Below, one piece after another: positions 17,225 to 29,074 of a stretch of DNA of 64,000 nucleotides. Positions within the stretch are counted from its first letter, which is position 1. Each line of letters begins with the position of its first letter. Position numbers and translations under genes: made by a program. Under the pieces are notes generated by a model. That model saw only the letters and a program-made list of their open reading frames with translations. It ran no database searches and was not told where the DNA came from. The DNA is from Yamagishiella unicocca (taxonomy: Eukaryota > Chlorophyta > Chlorophyceae > Chlamydomonadales > Volvocaceae), in contig BDSL01000038.1 of assembly GCA_003116995.1 (NCBI GenBank), positions 248,001-312,000 on the forward strand, given 5' to 3'.

Positions 17225-20200
17225 GATACGCCAGGCCAAAAATCGCCTCCCCTGGAGCGCTTGGACCTGCCGTACGCAGCCCCGGCCTCCCGCGCCTTCC
17301 AGCCCCTCGCGCCGCCTACCGAGGATGCTGCGGCGATCAGCTACATGCTGGCCCCCCCAGGCAGACCCACAGCAACAGCGGACGGAGGGCCTGCGAGCTT
17401 GGCGCGGGTCGCAGCGGACTCGGTGGTTTCGGAGCGGCGGCAGGTGCCGCTGGCGCACAAGCCGGAGGTGCTGGCGCCTGTGGGCGGATGGCCGCAGTTG
17501 CGCTCTGCGGTGGAGAACGGCGCGGACGCCGTGTATTTCGGTCTGGAGGACTTCAATGCGCGTGCACGGTGAGGGAGAGAGCTGGGCGCGGACGCCGTAT
17601 ATTTCGGTCTGGAGGATTTCAATGCGCGTGCACGGTGAGGGACAGAGCTGGGCGCGGGATGGGGTTGGGGACGGGGCCCATGGTCCCGGAAGGATGGAGG
17701 TCGCTATTTTTGAGACAGGCCAGGTGGGGTCGGCCAGGCAATGTTTCCCGGCTTGCCATCGCCACCATCATGCCGCCGCCGCCGTCGCCGCCATCATCCC
17801 ACTCTTCTCGTCGTACAGTGCCGCCATCATCCCCGACCCTGCTCGTCGTGCAGAGCCGCCAACTTCACGCTTGCGGAGCTGCCGGAGGTGATGTCGTACC
17901 TCCACGCCCGCGGCGTCAAGGGCTTCGTGGCGCTCAACGTGCTGGTGTTCGACGAGGAGCTGACGGCGGTGGAGGGGAGGGTGCGATCCATGGCAGCGGC
18001 GGGCGTGGACGCGGTGATCGTGCAGGTGGGCTGGGCCGAGTGGGGGCTGAGGGGGAGGGACAGGCTGGAGGTGCGTTCTGGAGTTGCGTTCTGGAGTTGC
18101 ATTCTGGAGTTGCATTCTGGAGGTGCGTTCTGGGTTTGCGTTCTGGGGTTGCGTTCTGGAGTTGCATTCTGGGGTTGCGGGACGTGGCGGGTCAGCACGT
18201 GGCCCCAGGGGTCGGCAGGTCCGCAGTAGGCGCAGGGCATAGGACCTGTCGCTCAGGCCCTCCACCCTGCTTCTGTTGTTACCCCCTGCCGCCTCCTAAC
18301 CGCAGGACTGGGGCGTGGTGGAGCTCATGCGGCGTGTGGCGCCAGGGCTGCCAGTGCACGGCAGCACGCAGATGAGCATCACCAGCGCGGAGGGAGCCGC
18401 GTGGGTGGCTGGGCTGGGTGTGGAGCGGGTGGTGGTGGGCAGGGAGCTGAGCGTGAGGGAGATCGCGAAGGTGAGCGGGCTGGGGGGGGGCGAGAAGACC
18501 CAGCGAGCTGCGGGGTTGGCGAGACGAACCGGTTACACGACATAGAAGTGAGAGCAGAAATTCAGGGGGCTGGGTGGGGGAGGCAGGGGAGGGCGGGGGG
18601 GCCCAAGGGTCTGAGGGCAGGCATGAGGCGTTGCGGGATGACGCTAAGCTTTCATCACGTCAGACCTGGGCGATGCGCGACACCTGGTTTCAACACGAGT
18701 ATCAAGTGATTAGTACACGTTACCGGTGTGGTATGTGCATCCTTACCTTGGTTCACATCCGCAATACCGGTACCCTCTCCCACCACTCAGGGACTCTCTC
18801 TCCCCTCCCCTCCGGCCTATGTGTTTCATCTCCAACCCGCCCCCCCTCCCGGCCTACGGGTTTCATCTCCAACCCGGGTCTTCCCCCCTCCCGCAGGTCC
18901 GTGACGGCATTCCCGGCACTGAGGTTGAGGCTTTCGTGCACGGTGCCCTATGCGTGTCGTACAGCGGCCAGTGCTTCAGCAGCGAGGCCTGGGGCGGCCG
19001 CTCCGCCAACCGCGGCCAGTGCGCTCAGGCGTGCCGCCTGCCGTACGGGCTGCTGGTGGACGGTGTCCTCCGGGAGCTGGGCGACGTTCAGTACCTGCTC
19101 AGCCCGCAGGACCTCATGGCAGTGGAGCAGGTGTGTGGGTGAAGGTGGGGAGACCCAACCCAGCGAAAGGCTGATGAAGATTTCGCAGAGCATTTCGCAC
19201 AAGCCGCACCGCGCGTGCAGGTGGGTGGCATGGCTGATGAGGCCGTAGCCATGTGCAGTGACTCGGCCACTGCCGTTTCCTCCCTCGTCCTGCATAACAG
19301 GTCCCCGACCTCATCCAGGCGGGTGTGAGCTGCTTCAAGATTGAGGGCCGCCTCAAGGGACCCGAGTATGTGGCGCTGACGACGCAGGTGTGGGGCTGGG
19401 GCGGAGGTAAAGAGTCCAACGATGAAGACGGGGCCGCTGGGAGCAGCAAGGAGGGTTGGAGGAGGACAGCGGTGCTAGGGGCAATACGGAAGGGGTCGGC
19501 AGGGAGGAGCATCAGGAGCGGAGCCCCTGGCAGGGCGGTGTTTGCTTCCTTGCCCTCCTGACTCGGCACCCTGTGCGGCCCGGACTTCCCCCCCTGGAGC
19601 GCTCAGGTGTACCGTCGCGCGGTCGATGCCGCCTGGGAGGCGCTGACGGCTGCGGAGGGGGGCGGCGAGGAGGCGGCGGCCAGCGCCGTCGCGCTGTCGG
19701 AGCAGCAGCGCTGGGACCTGGAGCAGGTGAGGAGACAGGCGCAAGCAGGCGCTGCATGGCAGGGAATGGTGGGCGGTGCTGGCGGAGAATGATGGGCGGT
19801 GCCGGGTGGCGAGGGAGGAGGCGAGCAGTGTCAGTGCGAATTGCGGCTTTCTCACCCGCTGCAACATCACGTCCAGGCTTCGAGCCTCCTCCTCCTCCTC
19901 CTCTCTTGGCTCGGACTCTGCAGGTGTTTGCCCGCGGCCAGGACGGCTCCCACCGTGGCCTCATGCCGGGCTTCCTGGAGGGTGTACGGCACCAGCGGCT
20001 CGTCCGCGGCCGGGCGCCTCGGCACCGGGGCGTGCATTTGGGGAGCGTAGGGGCGGTCACGTCGCGAGGAGTGGTTCTGGAGCTGCAGGTGAGCTGGTGG
20101 GTGGGGTAGGGGTCGGGTGGGTGGCTGAGGCAGGCGTGCTTGTTGTGTGGCCCTTGTGCGGAAGAGTGTGTGTGGTGGCAGTGTAGAAGAGAAGTGGTCA

Positions 20201-23200
20201 CTGGTGCTGCTGTGACATACGCATAAGGCCCTGTGCGCTCGCCTTTCATTGGTGCTGGTCTCGGGGCCAACTCACCGCATGCGCTCGCAGTCCAACACCC
20301 TGAACACGCCTTGAATGGTTCCTTCCTCGTCCTACCCCAGGCGCCCCTCAAGCGAGGGGATGGAGTGGCGTTCGACGCAGGCCGGCCTGAGGAGGACGAG
20401 CCAGGCGGCGTTGTGTACGACATCTTGGACGCCAGTGGCGGCGCCAGCCTCAGTGCAACCGGCGCCAACACGCCAGTACCCCCCGGGGCATTAGTCACCC
20501 TGGTCCTGGGGCAGGGCGTGGGGCAGTCCGAGATCCTGCGCCGCGTCTCAGTGGGGGACCTGGTCTGGCGCACCAAGGACCCTTCCCTGGAGTCTCGCCT
20601 GCGCTCGTCGTACGACGGCCTGGCTGCGTCTGACACCCGTCGCCTGCCGGTGATGGCGTCGGTTTCGGGGCGTCTGGGCGGCCCACTGACACTGACGGTG
20701 GCGGACCCGGACGGCCGAGCAGTCAGTGCACAGACAAAGCTGTCGCTGACGGCTGCGGTCAATAGGTCGATGGTGGAGGACGATGTGACGCGGGCCCTGG
20801 GGCCGCAGCTGGGGGAACCAACGCTGGCGGTGGCAGGCGCAGTGGACACGAGTGGACTGGACCTTGCAGCCGGTGGGTAGCTTGCAATTGGTTGACAGTG
20901 GGCGTTAGGCATTCCCCAAAGGAATGATGTATCCCTGAAACCCAAGGCTCCGAAACGTGGAACCGTGGGACTGTGCTTGCCCGTCGCACGCCGTACTTGT
21001 CACGGCGGCTCTCTCCTCTCTTCGGCCGACCCACGGGTCCATCCGAAGGCCCCGGCGAGCCGCTGCGCTTCCACAGCGCAGCGCCCATGGCTCGACGGGG
21101 CTCCTGAGAGCCGCCACAGCACCCCCGGGCGGGTGGTGCCGGTGGACCTCCTCCCCACATGCGGGAAAGGAGCGCTGCGCGCCGTCCGCATGGGGACCCC
21201 TGGATGTGCCTCGCGGCTGGGGGAGTACCACCGCCCGCGCGCAAAGGCCGGGGGTACACGCAAACACAACCACGAGCTCCCCCACCAACAAGCTTCAAAA
21301 CCAATGAACTCGCACACTAGTGAGCTCCGAAACCAAGGAGCTCCTTCGTAAAATGCGAATCCACGTCACCAGTCGATGAGCGTCCTGACCCACGAGCACC
21401 CGAATCCAGCCCGACAACCTCACCATAGCTCTTGCATCGCCCAGTAACAACTTTCGACCCCGTAATCCCCGTAATCCCGCGCAGGCCTTTTCCTGCCCGC
21501 CTCCGAACTTAAGGCCGTGCGGCGCCAGGCCGTGGAGGCGCTGCTGGCGGCCCGAGGCGAGCACCCGCGCGCCGAGGGGCTGGCGGAGGGCCCTGTGCTA
21601 CCTAGTCTGCTCGCTGCAGCCCGGGCCGCACCCGCTCCGGAGCAGGCGCTGCGGCTGGTTGCGGACATGTCCTGCACGAGACCCACCGCTGCCGCTGCCG
21701 CTGCGCCGGTGTCGTCACCCTCGTCATCAGCACCTTCCCAGGAGACGGCCAGCAGCGGCGACGACGACCGGACCTCCAGCAGTGCTGCCGCCAGCCCCAG
21801 CGGCCGCAGCGGCGGCGGCAGGCGTGGCGCCGCTGATGTGTGTATCCGGGTGCTGTGCCGCAGTCGTGAGCAGGTGGACGCGGCACTGGAGGTGCCCTGG
21901 CTGCGGGAGGTGGTGGTGGACTTCTTAGAGGTGCTGGGGCTCAAAGAGGCGGTGGCAGCGGTGAGTGGGGAGAAGGTTTTTGTTTAAAGAGAATCCGCGA
22001 ATCCACGGGGGGGTGTATGCGAGGGGAAGCCCGTGGGGGAAAGGCGAGAGGTGCATGGTGTGTGAGAACCGTGCCATCGGATCCAGAGAGAACTTGTACA
22101 TCATTGGGACTTTGGACGGGCAACACCACAACAGTCCTGCGCGGACATAGCTAGCGAAGTGCAAGAACACACACGTTGGACGCGTAGACCAAACGCACAG
22201 CTATCCACACTGCTACGCGCCTCACATACCCTTCTGGTTTTAGTGTTCACTCGACTTGCGTCGGAGTTGCACACTCCGGAAAGACAGGCGCACGCCCGTC
22301 ACACCGCTCCCCGCAGGTCCGTGCATCTGGTCGGCGAGTTGTGGTGGCCACTCCCCGGGTGCTCAAGCCAGACGAGCAGCGGCTGTGGCTCTTCTACTTG
22401 CGGCTGGGGGCTGATGCGCTGCTTGTGCGCAGTGCAGGCATGCTACACCAGCTGCAGCTGCTCGGCGGGCCAGGTGGGCGGGGGCCATGAGGAGACTGCG
22501 GGGCGCCGGTGACGGTGGTGTGAGGGGCTCGCTGGAGGGATGCGAAGGTGGCCGGCTGGTGAAACGAAACCCTAATAATCAGCGGAACACGAGGAGAATG
22601 AGGAGGGGCCCCTGTTCCACGTGACTTCACTCGCCGGGCTGAAAGTGACCTGCCGCTTGTCAACCGGTGCACAGGTGCCACCGTGCCGGACGTGCCGTAC
22701 CCCATACCCTCCCTGGAGGGCGACTTCAGCCTCAACGCCGCCAACGTGCTGTCCGCGTCGCTGCTGCTGCGTGGCCACACGACCGGTGTCCTGGAGGGCG
22801 CCGGCTCCGGCTCGGAGGCTCCGGGAGCTGACGGTGGCGGCTTGTGGCGCGGCCTGACTCGGCTGACCCCCACACACGACCTGCACGCAGCGCAAATGGC
22901 GGCGCTGGCCACGGGTCTGGGCCCGCGTGCGGCTCTGCTGGAGGCCATCGTGCACCAGCACCTGCCCATCTTCCACACGGAGCACTGCGTCTTCTGCAGG
23001 TGCGTGTGGGGGTGCGGGCGCGGTTGGGGCTGCAGCGCGGAATCCGTGGAAGCAGAGGGGCATACGAGTGCTGCATGGTTGCAACTGATGCGACCCTGTT
23101 AGAGTAACTGCGGCGCGTGATTTCGGCTTACCCAGGCGGTCGATGCAGGTAATCAACTCATGCGGGAAGGGAGACACAGGCACGGCCAGGCCTCGTGCAC

Positions 23201-24123
23201 ATTACACATTCGGGGACTCACTAGTCACTACCCCTCCTCGCCTGCCTCCTCCTCCGTGCGCCCTGCAGGTTCCTGTCCTCCGGCAACAGCTACAAGGACT
23301 GCGGTCACCCCTGCGAGAGCCACCGGCTGCACCTGCGCGACGATCAGGGAGCGGACCACCTGGTGCTGGCGGACATGGGCTGCCGGAACACGGTGTTCAA
23401 CGCCAGGGCGCAATCGGGTATGTCGCCAAGGAGGTGGGGCGTGGCGCGGGAGCGAGAAGGACGGGAGGGGGTCGTGTGAAGGAAGCCGTGGGACAACGGT
23501 TGCTGTGTTGTGGAATGGCTGGCGCAGTGTGGCAGTTATGGAGGCAGTGGTTGCTTGGTCCAGCTGAGACGGAGCTGAATCCTGCTGAGCCTGAAGGTCC
23601 TGGCTGCAGCATCGGTCGGGGTCGGGCAAAGCACTGCCGGTCGCCCTCTTCTCACGACGTCGGTTCGCCACGGCGCCTTTCCACCCCACTCCGTAGGCGT
23701 CTTCTATATGCCCGACCTGATCCGCTCGGGTTTCCGTACGGTCCGTATCGAGCTGGTGGACGAGCAGCCACAATATGTGGCGCCACTGCTGGAGGGCTAC
23801 AGGTGAGTCCCGCGGGTCACATCGCCGTCCATCTTGCAGCATCCTCGCGCGCGGCATTGAGCTGAGCTAAATGCATCCCGCGTTTGTTAACGTCGCGTAG
23901 GGACGTCGTCATGGGCCGCCGCGGCCCCGGTGACCTGTGGCGCTGGATGGCCACGCTGCCGGATGCCAACGGTGCCGTTCACGGAGTAGACGCGGGGTCG
24001 TTGCAGGTGCACAAGGAGCGGTCGCGAGGTGGCATGAAGCCCACAGCGGCGACGCTAAAGCAGCAGCAGCAGCAGGCAGGGGATGGGAGCGGGCTGGCCA
24101 TTTCGGGCGGGCGGCGGCAGTAG
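17225..24123 (+). CDS. Peptidase U32 family protein (collagenase-like/RlhA-type)
   Basis: Fourteen phase-consistent exons: 17225-17568, 17854-18025, 18306-18470, 18897-19130, 19301-19387, 19607-19726, 19924-20088, 20341-20872, 21485-21960, 22317-22473, 22675-22999, 23269-23417, 23697-23802, 23901-24123. They give 1084 residues; the first exon with the Met is missing upstream. Conserved U32 signatures appear in order: ENGADAVYFGLEDFNARAR; GVKGFVALNVLVFDEEL; AVIVQDWGVVELM; the family signature EAFVHGALCVSYSGQCFSSE; CFKIEGRLKGPEYV; LFLPASELKAVRRQAVEALL; and a Cys-rich C-terminal block HCVFCRFLSSGNSYKDCGHP with VLADMGCRNTVFNA. Bacterial relatives include RlhA (23S rRNA hydroxylation) and UbiU/V; the substrate here is unknown and a plastid or mitochondrial location is only a guess, as the N-terminus is not seen. 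A Ser/Ala/Asp linker (within exon 9) and a short Gln tract near the C-terminus are algal insertions. The gene converges on the SNM1-like gene. Confidence 0.92.
17519..17650 (+). repeat. 66-bp tandem duplication spanning an exon end and its splice donor
   Basis: Copies at 17519-17584 and 17585-17650 each contain the coding tail GADAVYFGLEDFNARA-R followed by the donor GTGAGG. Only a few bases differ, and the two differences in the coding part (GTG/GTA, GAC/GAT) are both synonymous. The first copy ends the exon; using the second donor would include an in-frame TGA, so the second copy is intronic. Confidence 0.85.
18066..18182. repeat. 13-bp tandem repeat in U32 intron
   Basis: About eight copies of a 13-bp unit, GCGTTCTGGAGTT with A/G and C/T variants, within the intron 18026-18305. 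Confidence 0.8.
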
Positions 24124-24433
24124 GGCAGCAAGGCGAGGCGAATCGGTGAGCTAGGTAGCTGGCGTGCAGCGGCCGACCGGGAGATGCAGTTCAGTTGGAA
24201 GGTGCGGGCGGGTCAGGTTGCGTGCGAAGCACTTCGGAATAACGCGAGATGGTGCAGTGGTTTTTGGGTGCGTGCTCCAAGGCGAGGGCGCTGGGGCGCT
24301 GGCTGTAATACCTTGATGCTTGTGGTCGCCTTCAATCCTTCTACGACGGAACGGTTCCGCAATGACGTCCAGATACAAAAAATAAATTTAGGCCGAGCGA
24401 ATGCCATAGCGCGACAGTTATCGTAGAAACGTG

Positions 24434-24438
24434 TGTAA
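24434..24438 (+). terminator. Putative poly(A) signal TGTAA of the U32 gene
   Basis: TGTAA, the poly(A) signal used in volvocine algae, lies 311 bp after the U32 stop codon in the convergent spacer 24124-24716. The rest of that spacer shows no gene. Confidence 0.5.
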
Positions 24439-24716
24439 AAAGGCACCAGCAGTCCAGCGCCTAGTGCTGGTGTCCCTTTCTGGCGCCTCAAGGCTTGCTG
24501 CTCTTGATCGCCATCCACCCCTAAACCGTGACGTTCGCAGTTGCATGCTCTCCAGGCATATTGTTCCCTGAATATCATACATCAGTTATTCGTACCGTCA
24601 CGACATCGTTCGTCGTAACCCCCTGCTGAGAACTCACATCCTCGTGGCGACCGAGATCACCGCGTGGGCCGAGCCCAATCAGCTTAGTGTTGCGCCATGC
24701 CCGGGGCCACGCCGGA

Positions 24717-27700
24717 TCACATCCCATCCTCATCACTGCTGCTGCTGGCCAGCAGGGCTGCAAGGAACCCAACCGGCCTCGCCTTGATGCCCGCTGCGCA
24801 CCCATGAAGCGGCCTGTCCCGCTCGGCCAGCACCCTCAGGCCTGGTTCGCCCATGTGCCCAGGTGCGCCCATGCCAGCTGTGCAGCCGCCTCGGCTGAGC
24901 CTGTCCTTGGGGCTGCCGCAGCACTCCTGCTGCTGCCTGACGTGGACTCCGGAACAGCCGCCCGCCCGCTCCTCGCCACGTATGTCACACAGAGGGGACA
25001 TACGGGCGGCGGATAACCGAGGGCGCTTCCGACGCTTCATGCTGCTGCCACCGCCGCCACTTCTATCACCGAAATCACAGCAAACGCTGAGTCCATGCGG
25101 ACTTCCGCTGTCGGTGATACTGCCGCTGGCATGTGAGCCCCCGCACCGGGGCGGGGTGGCGTGCGAGTGGGGGGAGTGAGGGGCCACCGCCGTCATCCCC
25201 GACCGACCCTGCCGCTGAGGCTCTTGTAGAGGGTGCGGTGGTGCAGCCGAGCACACCATGGGTTGGACGGATGTGGGTACTGGCGGCGGCGGTGGGAGAT
25301 GCGTTTGTGGCGGTACTGAAGGCAAAGCCGCTGATGGTGCAGCTGGCTCGGCCTCAACGTGTACCATCTGCGCTTTCCCCCTGGGTGCAAGCAAGGTGGC
25401 TGCCGCCGCATCGCGGCTTCCAAACTGCAGGACGCCACAAAGAGTGGCTGTGCGAGTTGGCAGCAGCCATGGCGGACACCCAAGCGCCGAACCACCAGCC
25501 ACATGGCCTGCGTACGACGGCATCAGCGGGTGCAGAGCGCCGACCTGGCGCTGGCTGTTGACACCAGCCATGCCACTTGCAAAACCAGCAGCCCCAGCCA
25601 GGCTGGCCCCTTTTATTAACAAACCACAGGCGTTTGCTCCATCGGCTGGGCTCTGTTTGGCGGTGCTGCTGATGACCCACCCCGTCGTGGAGCAGCCCCC
25701 CTCCGACCGGGGGTTCCCTAAGACACCAGCCAGCGTGGCGGTTCGTGGTAGACGTAGCGCAGCAGCCAGACGGCATGACCCCGTTGCCTTCACTAATCCG
25801 GACGGCGCTACGGTCGATACGTCGCAGCGACGGCTTGGGGCTCCCAGAGACGGCTGCGGCCTCAGCGGCTGTGGCTGGCCGTGTGCGCCTGAAACAGTGA
25901 CCCCAGGCAGCAGGCGGCATTGCTGTGGCGCAGGCTGCTGGGCGGATGCAGAGGCGCCATGTGTGGCGTCACTGTTGGGCAACAACGGCCAGGGAGCAGG
26001 CTGTTGGCGGACGCTCAGCGGTAGAATGCAGCCAATCGGTCCATCAACGGCTGCCTTATGTCCTGGGAAGCCATCACGGCTTGCCAGGGAGGCCAGTGGC
26101 GCCGTTGCTTCTCCAACGCCGCTGCTGCAGTCGGTTCTGGCCCCATTAGTTCTTGACAGTAGCCGATTCTCGCAGCCATCCAGGCCTGTGCAGCCGCCAT
26201 CTGTGGCTACATCGGCGGTCGCCTCATCATTGGAAGGCTTCCTGCCACCGGAGACGACGGGACACATGTCAGCTGCCTCGGACCCTGCCCCTGCCTCCAC
26301 TGCTGCCATGCCGTCCATCATGCCGTATGCCTCGCGATGCGAGTCCATCGGCGCCGCCGCCGCTGCGTACAGTGGGAGCGATCCCGCCACTGTGTTTCGA
26401 CCCTCAATCCCCCCCGCTGCCGCCCCTGTTGCCCACGCCATGCGCGCCAAGATCGCCGCCTCGACGTCCTCAGGCCTCTCGCTGCCGGCCCGCTCCGAAA
26501 CCACTGCTGCCATGCACCCCACCTGGTCGGCCGCAATGGGCCTGGTGGCGCGCGGACGCAGCGCAGCAAGTCCAGCCACCAGCTCGCTGCGGCTGCTGTG
26601 GGCTGAGTAGAGGACGTAGTGTACGGCACGCTCGTGTACGGCAGACGTGGGTGCGGGCACCGTGTTGCGCACGGTGAGGATCTGGCTGGGCCTGCGTTGT
26701 CGGTGTTGGTTGGGGGGTTGAGCAGATGTTGGTTGGGGGTTGAGCAGGAACCGCACGAGGTGGCTAGCAGTTGGAGTGGTGCGGATGGGGCAATGGCTGG
26801 GGCAATGGCTCGCATGCTGTTTGCAAGGACATCTGTCCAGTGCTCTCCTGCGTGCTGGTGCTAGGCGCGTGTTTGAGTGTTCCTGGTCTCCTCGTGGCCT
26901 CCCTTTGTCCTGACATCCTCCCCATGTCCTGAGCGTCCACATATGCACACCATGTTGCGCACGAAAATCCTCTCGGCTCCATCCCTCGCCCTGTCGCCCA
27001 CACCTGGCGTTTTGTTGCCCCGCCAACCACACCTGTCGTACTGATCCCGAATCCGTTTGCCGAACGCCTGTGTTGACCCACGAATGCACAGGCAGCCGCC
27101 ATCAGCACCCGCGGATGACGCCACCACCAACTCCGACTCGACAGCCACTGAAGGCACCACCGTATCACTGCCTGGCCCACCACTCCCGCCAACTTCTTCA
27201 TACGACAAGTAAGGTGAAGGTTGTTGCTGCTGCTGTTGGTGTTGGCCCTGCTGGCCACCGCCTCGGTGCGCGAAGTCCCGTATGCCGCACAAGTGGAAGA
27301 CGCAGGAGGGGTCGTCGGAGAGGGTGAGGTGCGGCAGAAGCATCTCCAACTCCTCACGACGCTGGCGCACTAGGTCGGCATTGGCAAAGCCGTACTGCAA
27401 CAGCCCAAACATACGGCAGAAGGGAGAGGACGCGTGCTGGCCGTCACGTGCGACAACATCGTGCGCATCCACCTGTGCGAACATGTGCCACTCGTCCCCC
27501 AAACGCCTGACACCTGTGTCGCTGCCACCACAAGAATCCCGCTTCACTAGCTTCCACCCCTCCCATCACAACAATGTGCTTCCATATGATTGACCTTGGC
27601 AACCTCTTTTTTCCTGTTCAACCTCGGAAATTTCCGCCAGAATTTACCTCGCGGTGCCGCTCCGGGGGGCACACATACAGAGGCTGCCCGAACACCTCGC

Positions 27701-29074
27701 CCACCATCGCAAGAAGTGGTTCCGTGCCTAGCAGGTCTGATGACAGTAACACCCGCCGCAGGGAACGCGGCATCCCCGCTGCTGCGGCACCCGCTGCACC
27801 GCCACCTCCACTGCTGCCGCGCGCACCTGCCGGCCAGCGGCGAATGAGCTGCTCTGCGTGCCGCACAGCCTCCTCTCGGCTGGGGAACTCCTGCACGCGG
27901 TGCCGGTGGAGGTGATGCCAGGAAATATCGTCCAGCCATGACGTTGGCTGGAGCAACGCGTCGTGTTTGGGCAATTCGCAAATGCTGTCGCCGGCTGGTG
28001 ATGACAAGGTGCGCCTATGCACGTCAGGGTGGTCCTGAAAGGGCCCAATGCCGTGCCACCCCGCCCTCCTGATGCTTTCTCTTTCGTGTACGGGTTTTCC
28101 TTGCAGCCCTCCTGGCGCTCTTTGAGACCCCCGAGCCCCTGCTGCCGCCCTCAGCATCCCCGCACGCCGCCCCACCAGCGGCAGGTCGGCGAAGGTGCAG
28201 TCCAGATAAAGCAGGTCCAACCGCTCGGCGCCGTCGCAGCAGCAGGACGCACCGCAACCGCCCCCAGCACCGAAGCCATCCTCTCCACCACCGCACTCGC
28301 ACTCGCCCCGCAAGGCTTCTTGCACAGCGCTGACCACCTGGGGTGTCAGCCTGCTCCAACGAGGGCAAGTGTTCGATGTCAAACGTCGCTTACATCCTTC
28401 AGATGGAGGCCAAAAACGAGTAAACGGTGTGTGTGTGTGTGTGTTAGACTGTGTGTATGTGCTTGCGTGTGCCGTGAAGGTCAGACCGCACTGTGTGGGA
28501 CCAGCTTACCGGCAGTCCCCCGTGTGCATGATGTTACCGAAGCACCCCTGGAACAGCAGCATGGCGGACCCAGGGCAGTGATCCGCGTCCAGCGCCATCA
28601 CGGTGAAGGTCACAGGCCCATGGGTCACCTCAGCAGGGACCCCCGGTTCCAGCACGTGGAAGCGGTTACGGTGGCCCGCGGCCGGCTGGCGCAGGAGCAG
28701 TAGGCGGCGAGTGAGATCGGTGCAGTACACGTCCACGGAGCAGTTGGTGATTCCTTCGGTGTGGTCCTGCGGGTCGCAAACGGGCGCCCAATTTTAACGC
28801 CTGTTGCGCGGCTCAGGTTGAGCCCTGTGCCATGATATGGAGAGGATGCCGGCCGCAATGAGTGGGTCGGGTTGGAGGGTGTTGCAAGGAGAGTTAAATG
28901 CCTGATGGCTGAACCATGGCTGAACCCCTTGGTACACGTGGGCCGGATGCAGCTTACCTTGTGACAGTGCGTTAGGAAATGCGGCTTGCCCGAGGCGCTG
29001 CTGCGCGGTGTCCATGTGTCGACAACGAACGGCAGGCACTCCAGCAGAGTTGACGACCTTGCTGAGGCTGCCAT
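24717..29074 (-). CDS. SNM1/DCLRE1-type beta-CASP metallo-beta-lactamase DNA repair nuclease
   Basis: Exons 28958-29074, 28510-28766, 28176-28350, 27648-27890, 27033 to about 27550, and 24717-26691; about 1090 residues. Start MAASARSST is the first ATG. The metal-binding H-x-H-x-D-H motif is split by intron 1 (FLTHCHK / DHTEGITNCSVDVYC). It is followed by ALDADHCPGSAMLLFQ and NIMHTGDCR, the beta-CASP segment (LDLLYLDCTFADLPL, EFPSREEAVRHAEQLI), and the motif-C histidine in HYVLYSAHSSRSELVAGLA. This set identifies the SNM1/PSO2/Artemis family, nucleases for interstrand cross-link and end repair in the nucleus. Exon 5's start is uncertain: no canonical acceptor with a pyrimidine tract keeps phase 0. 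After the catalytic domain comes an unusually long (~600 residue) low-complexity tail ending in an acidic SSSSDEDGM, with a repeated RTATLxGVL motif. A (GT)n run at about 28427-28445 lies in intron 2. Confidence 0.88.
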
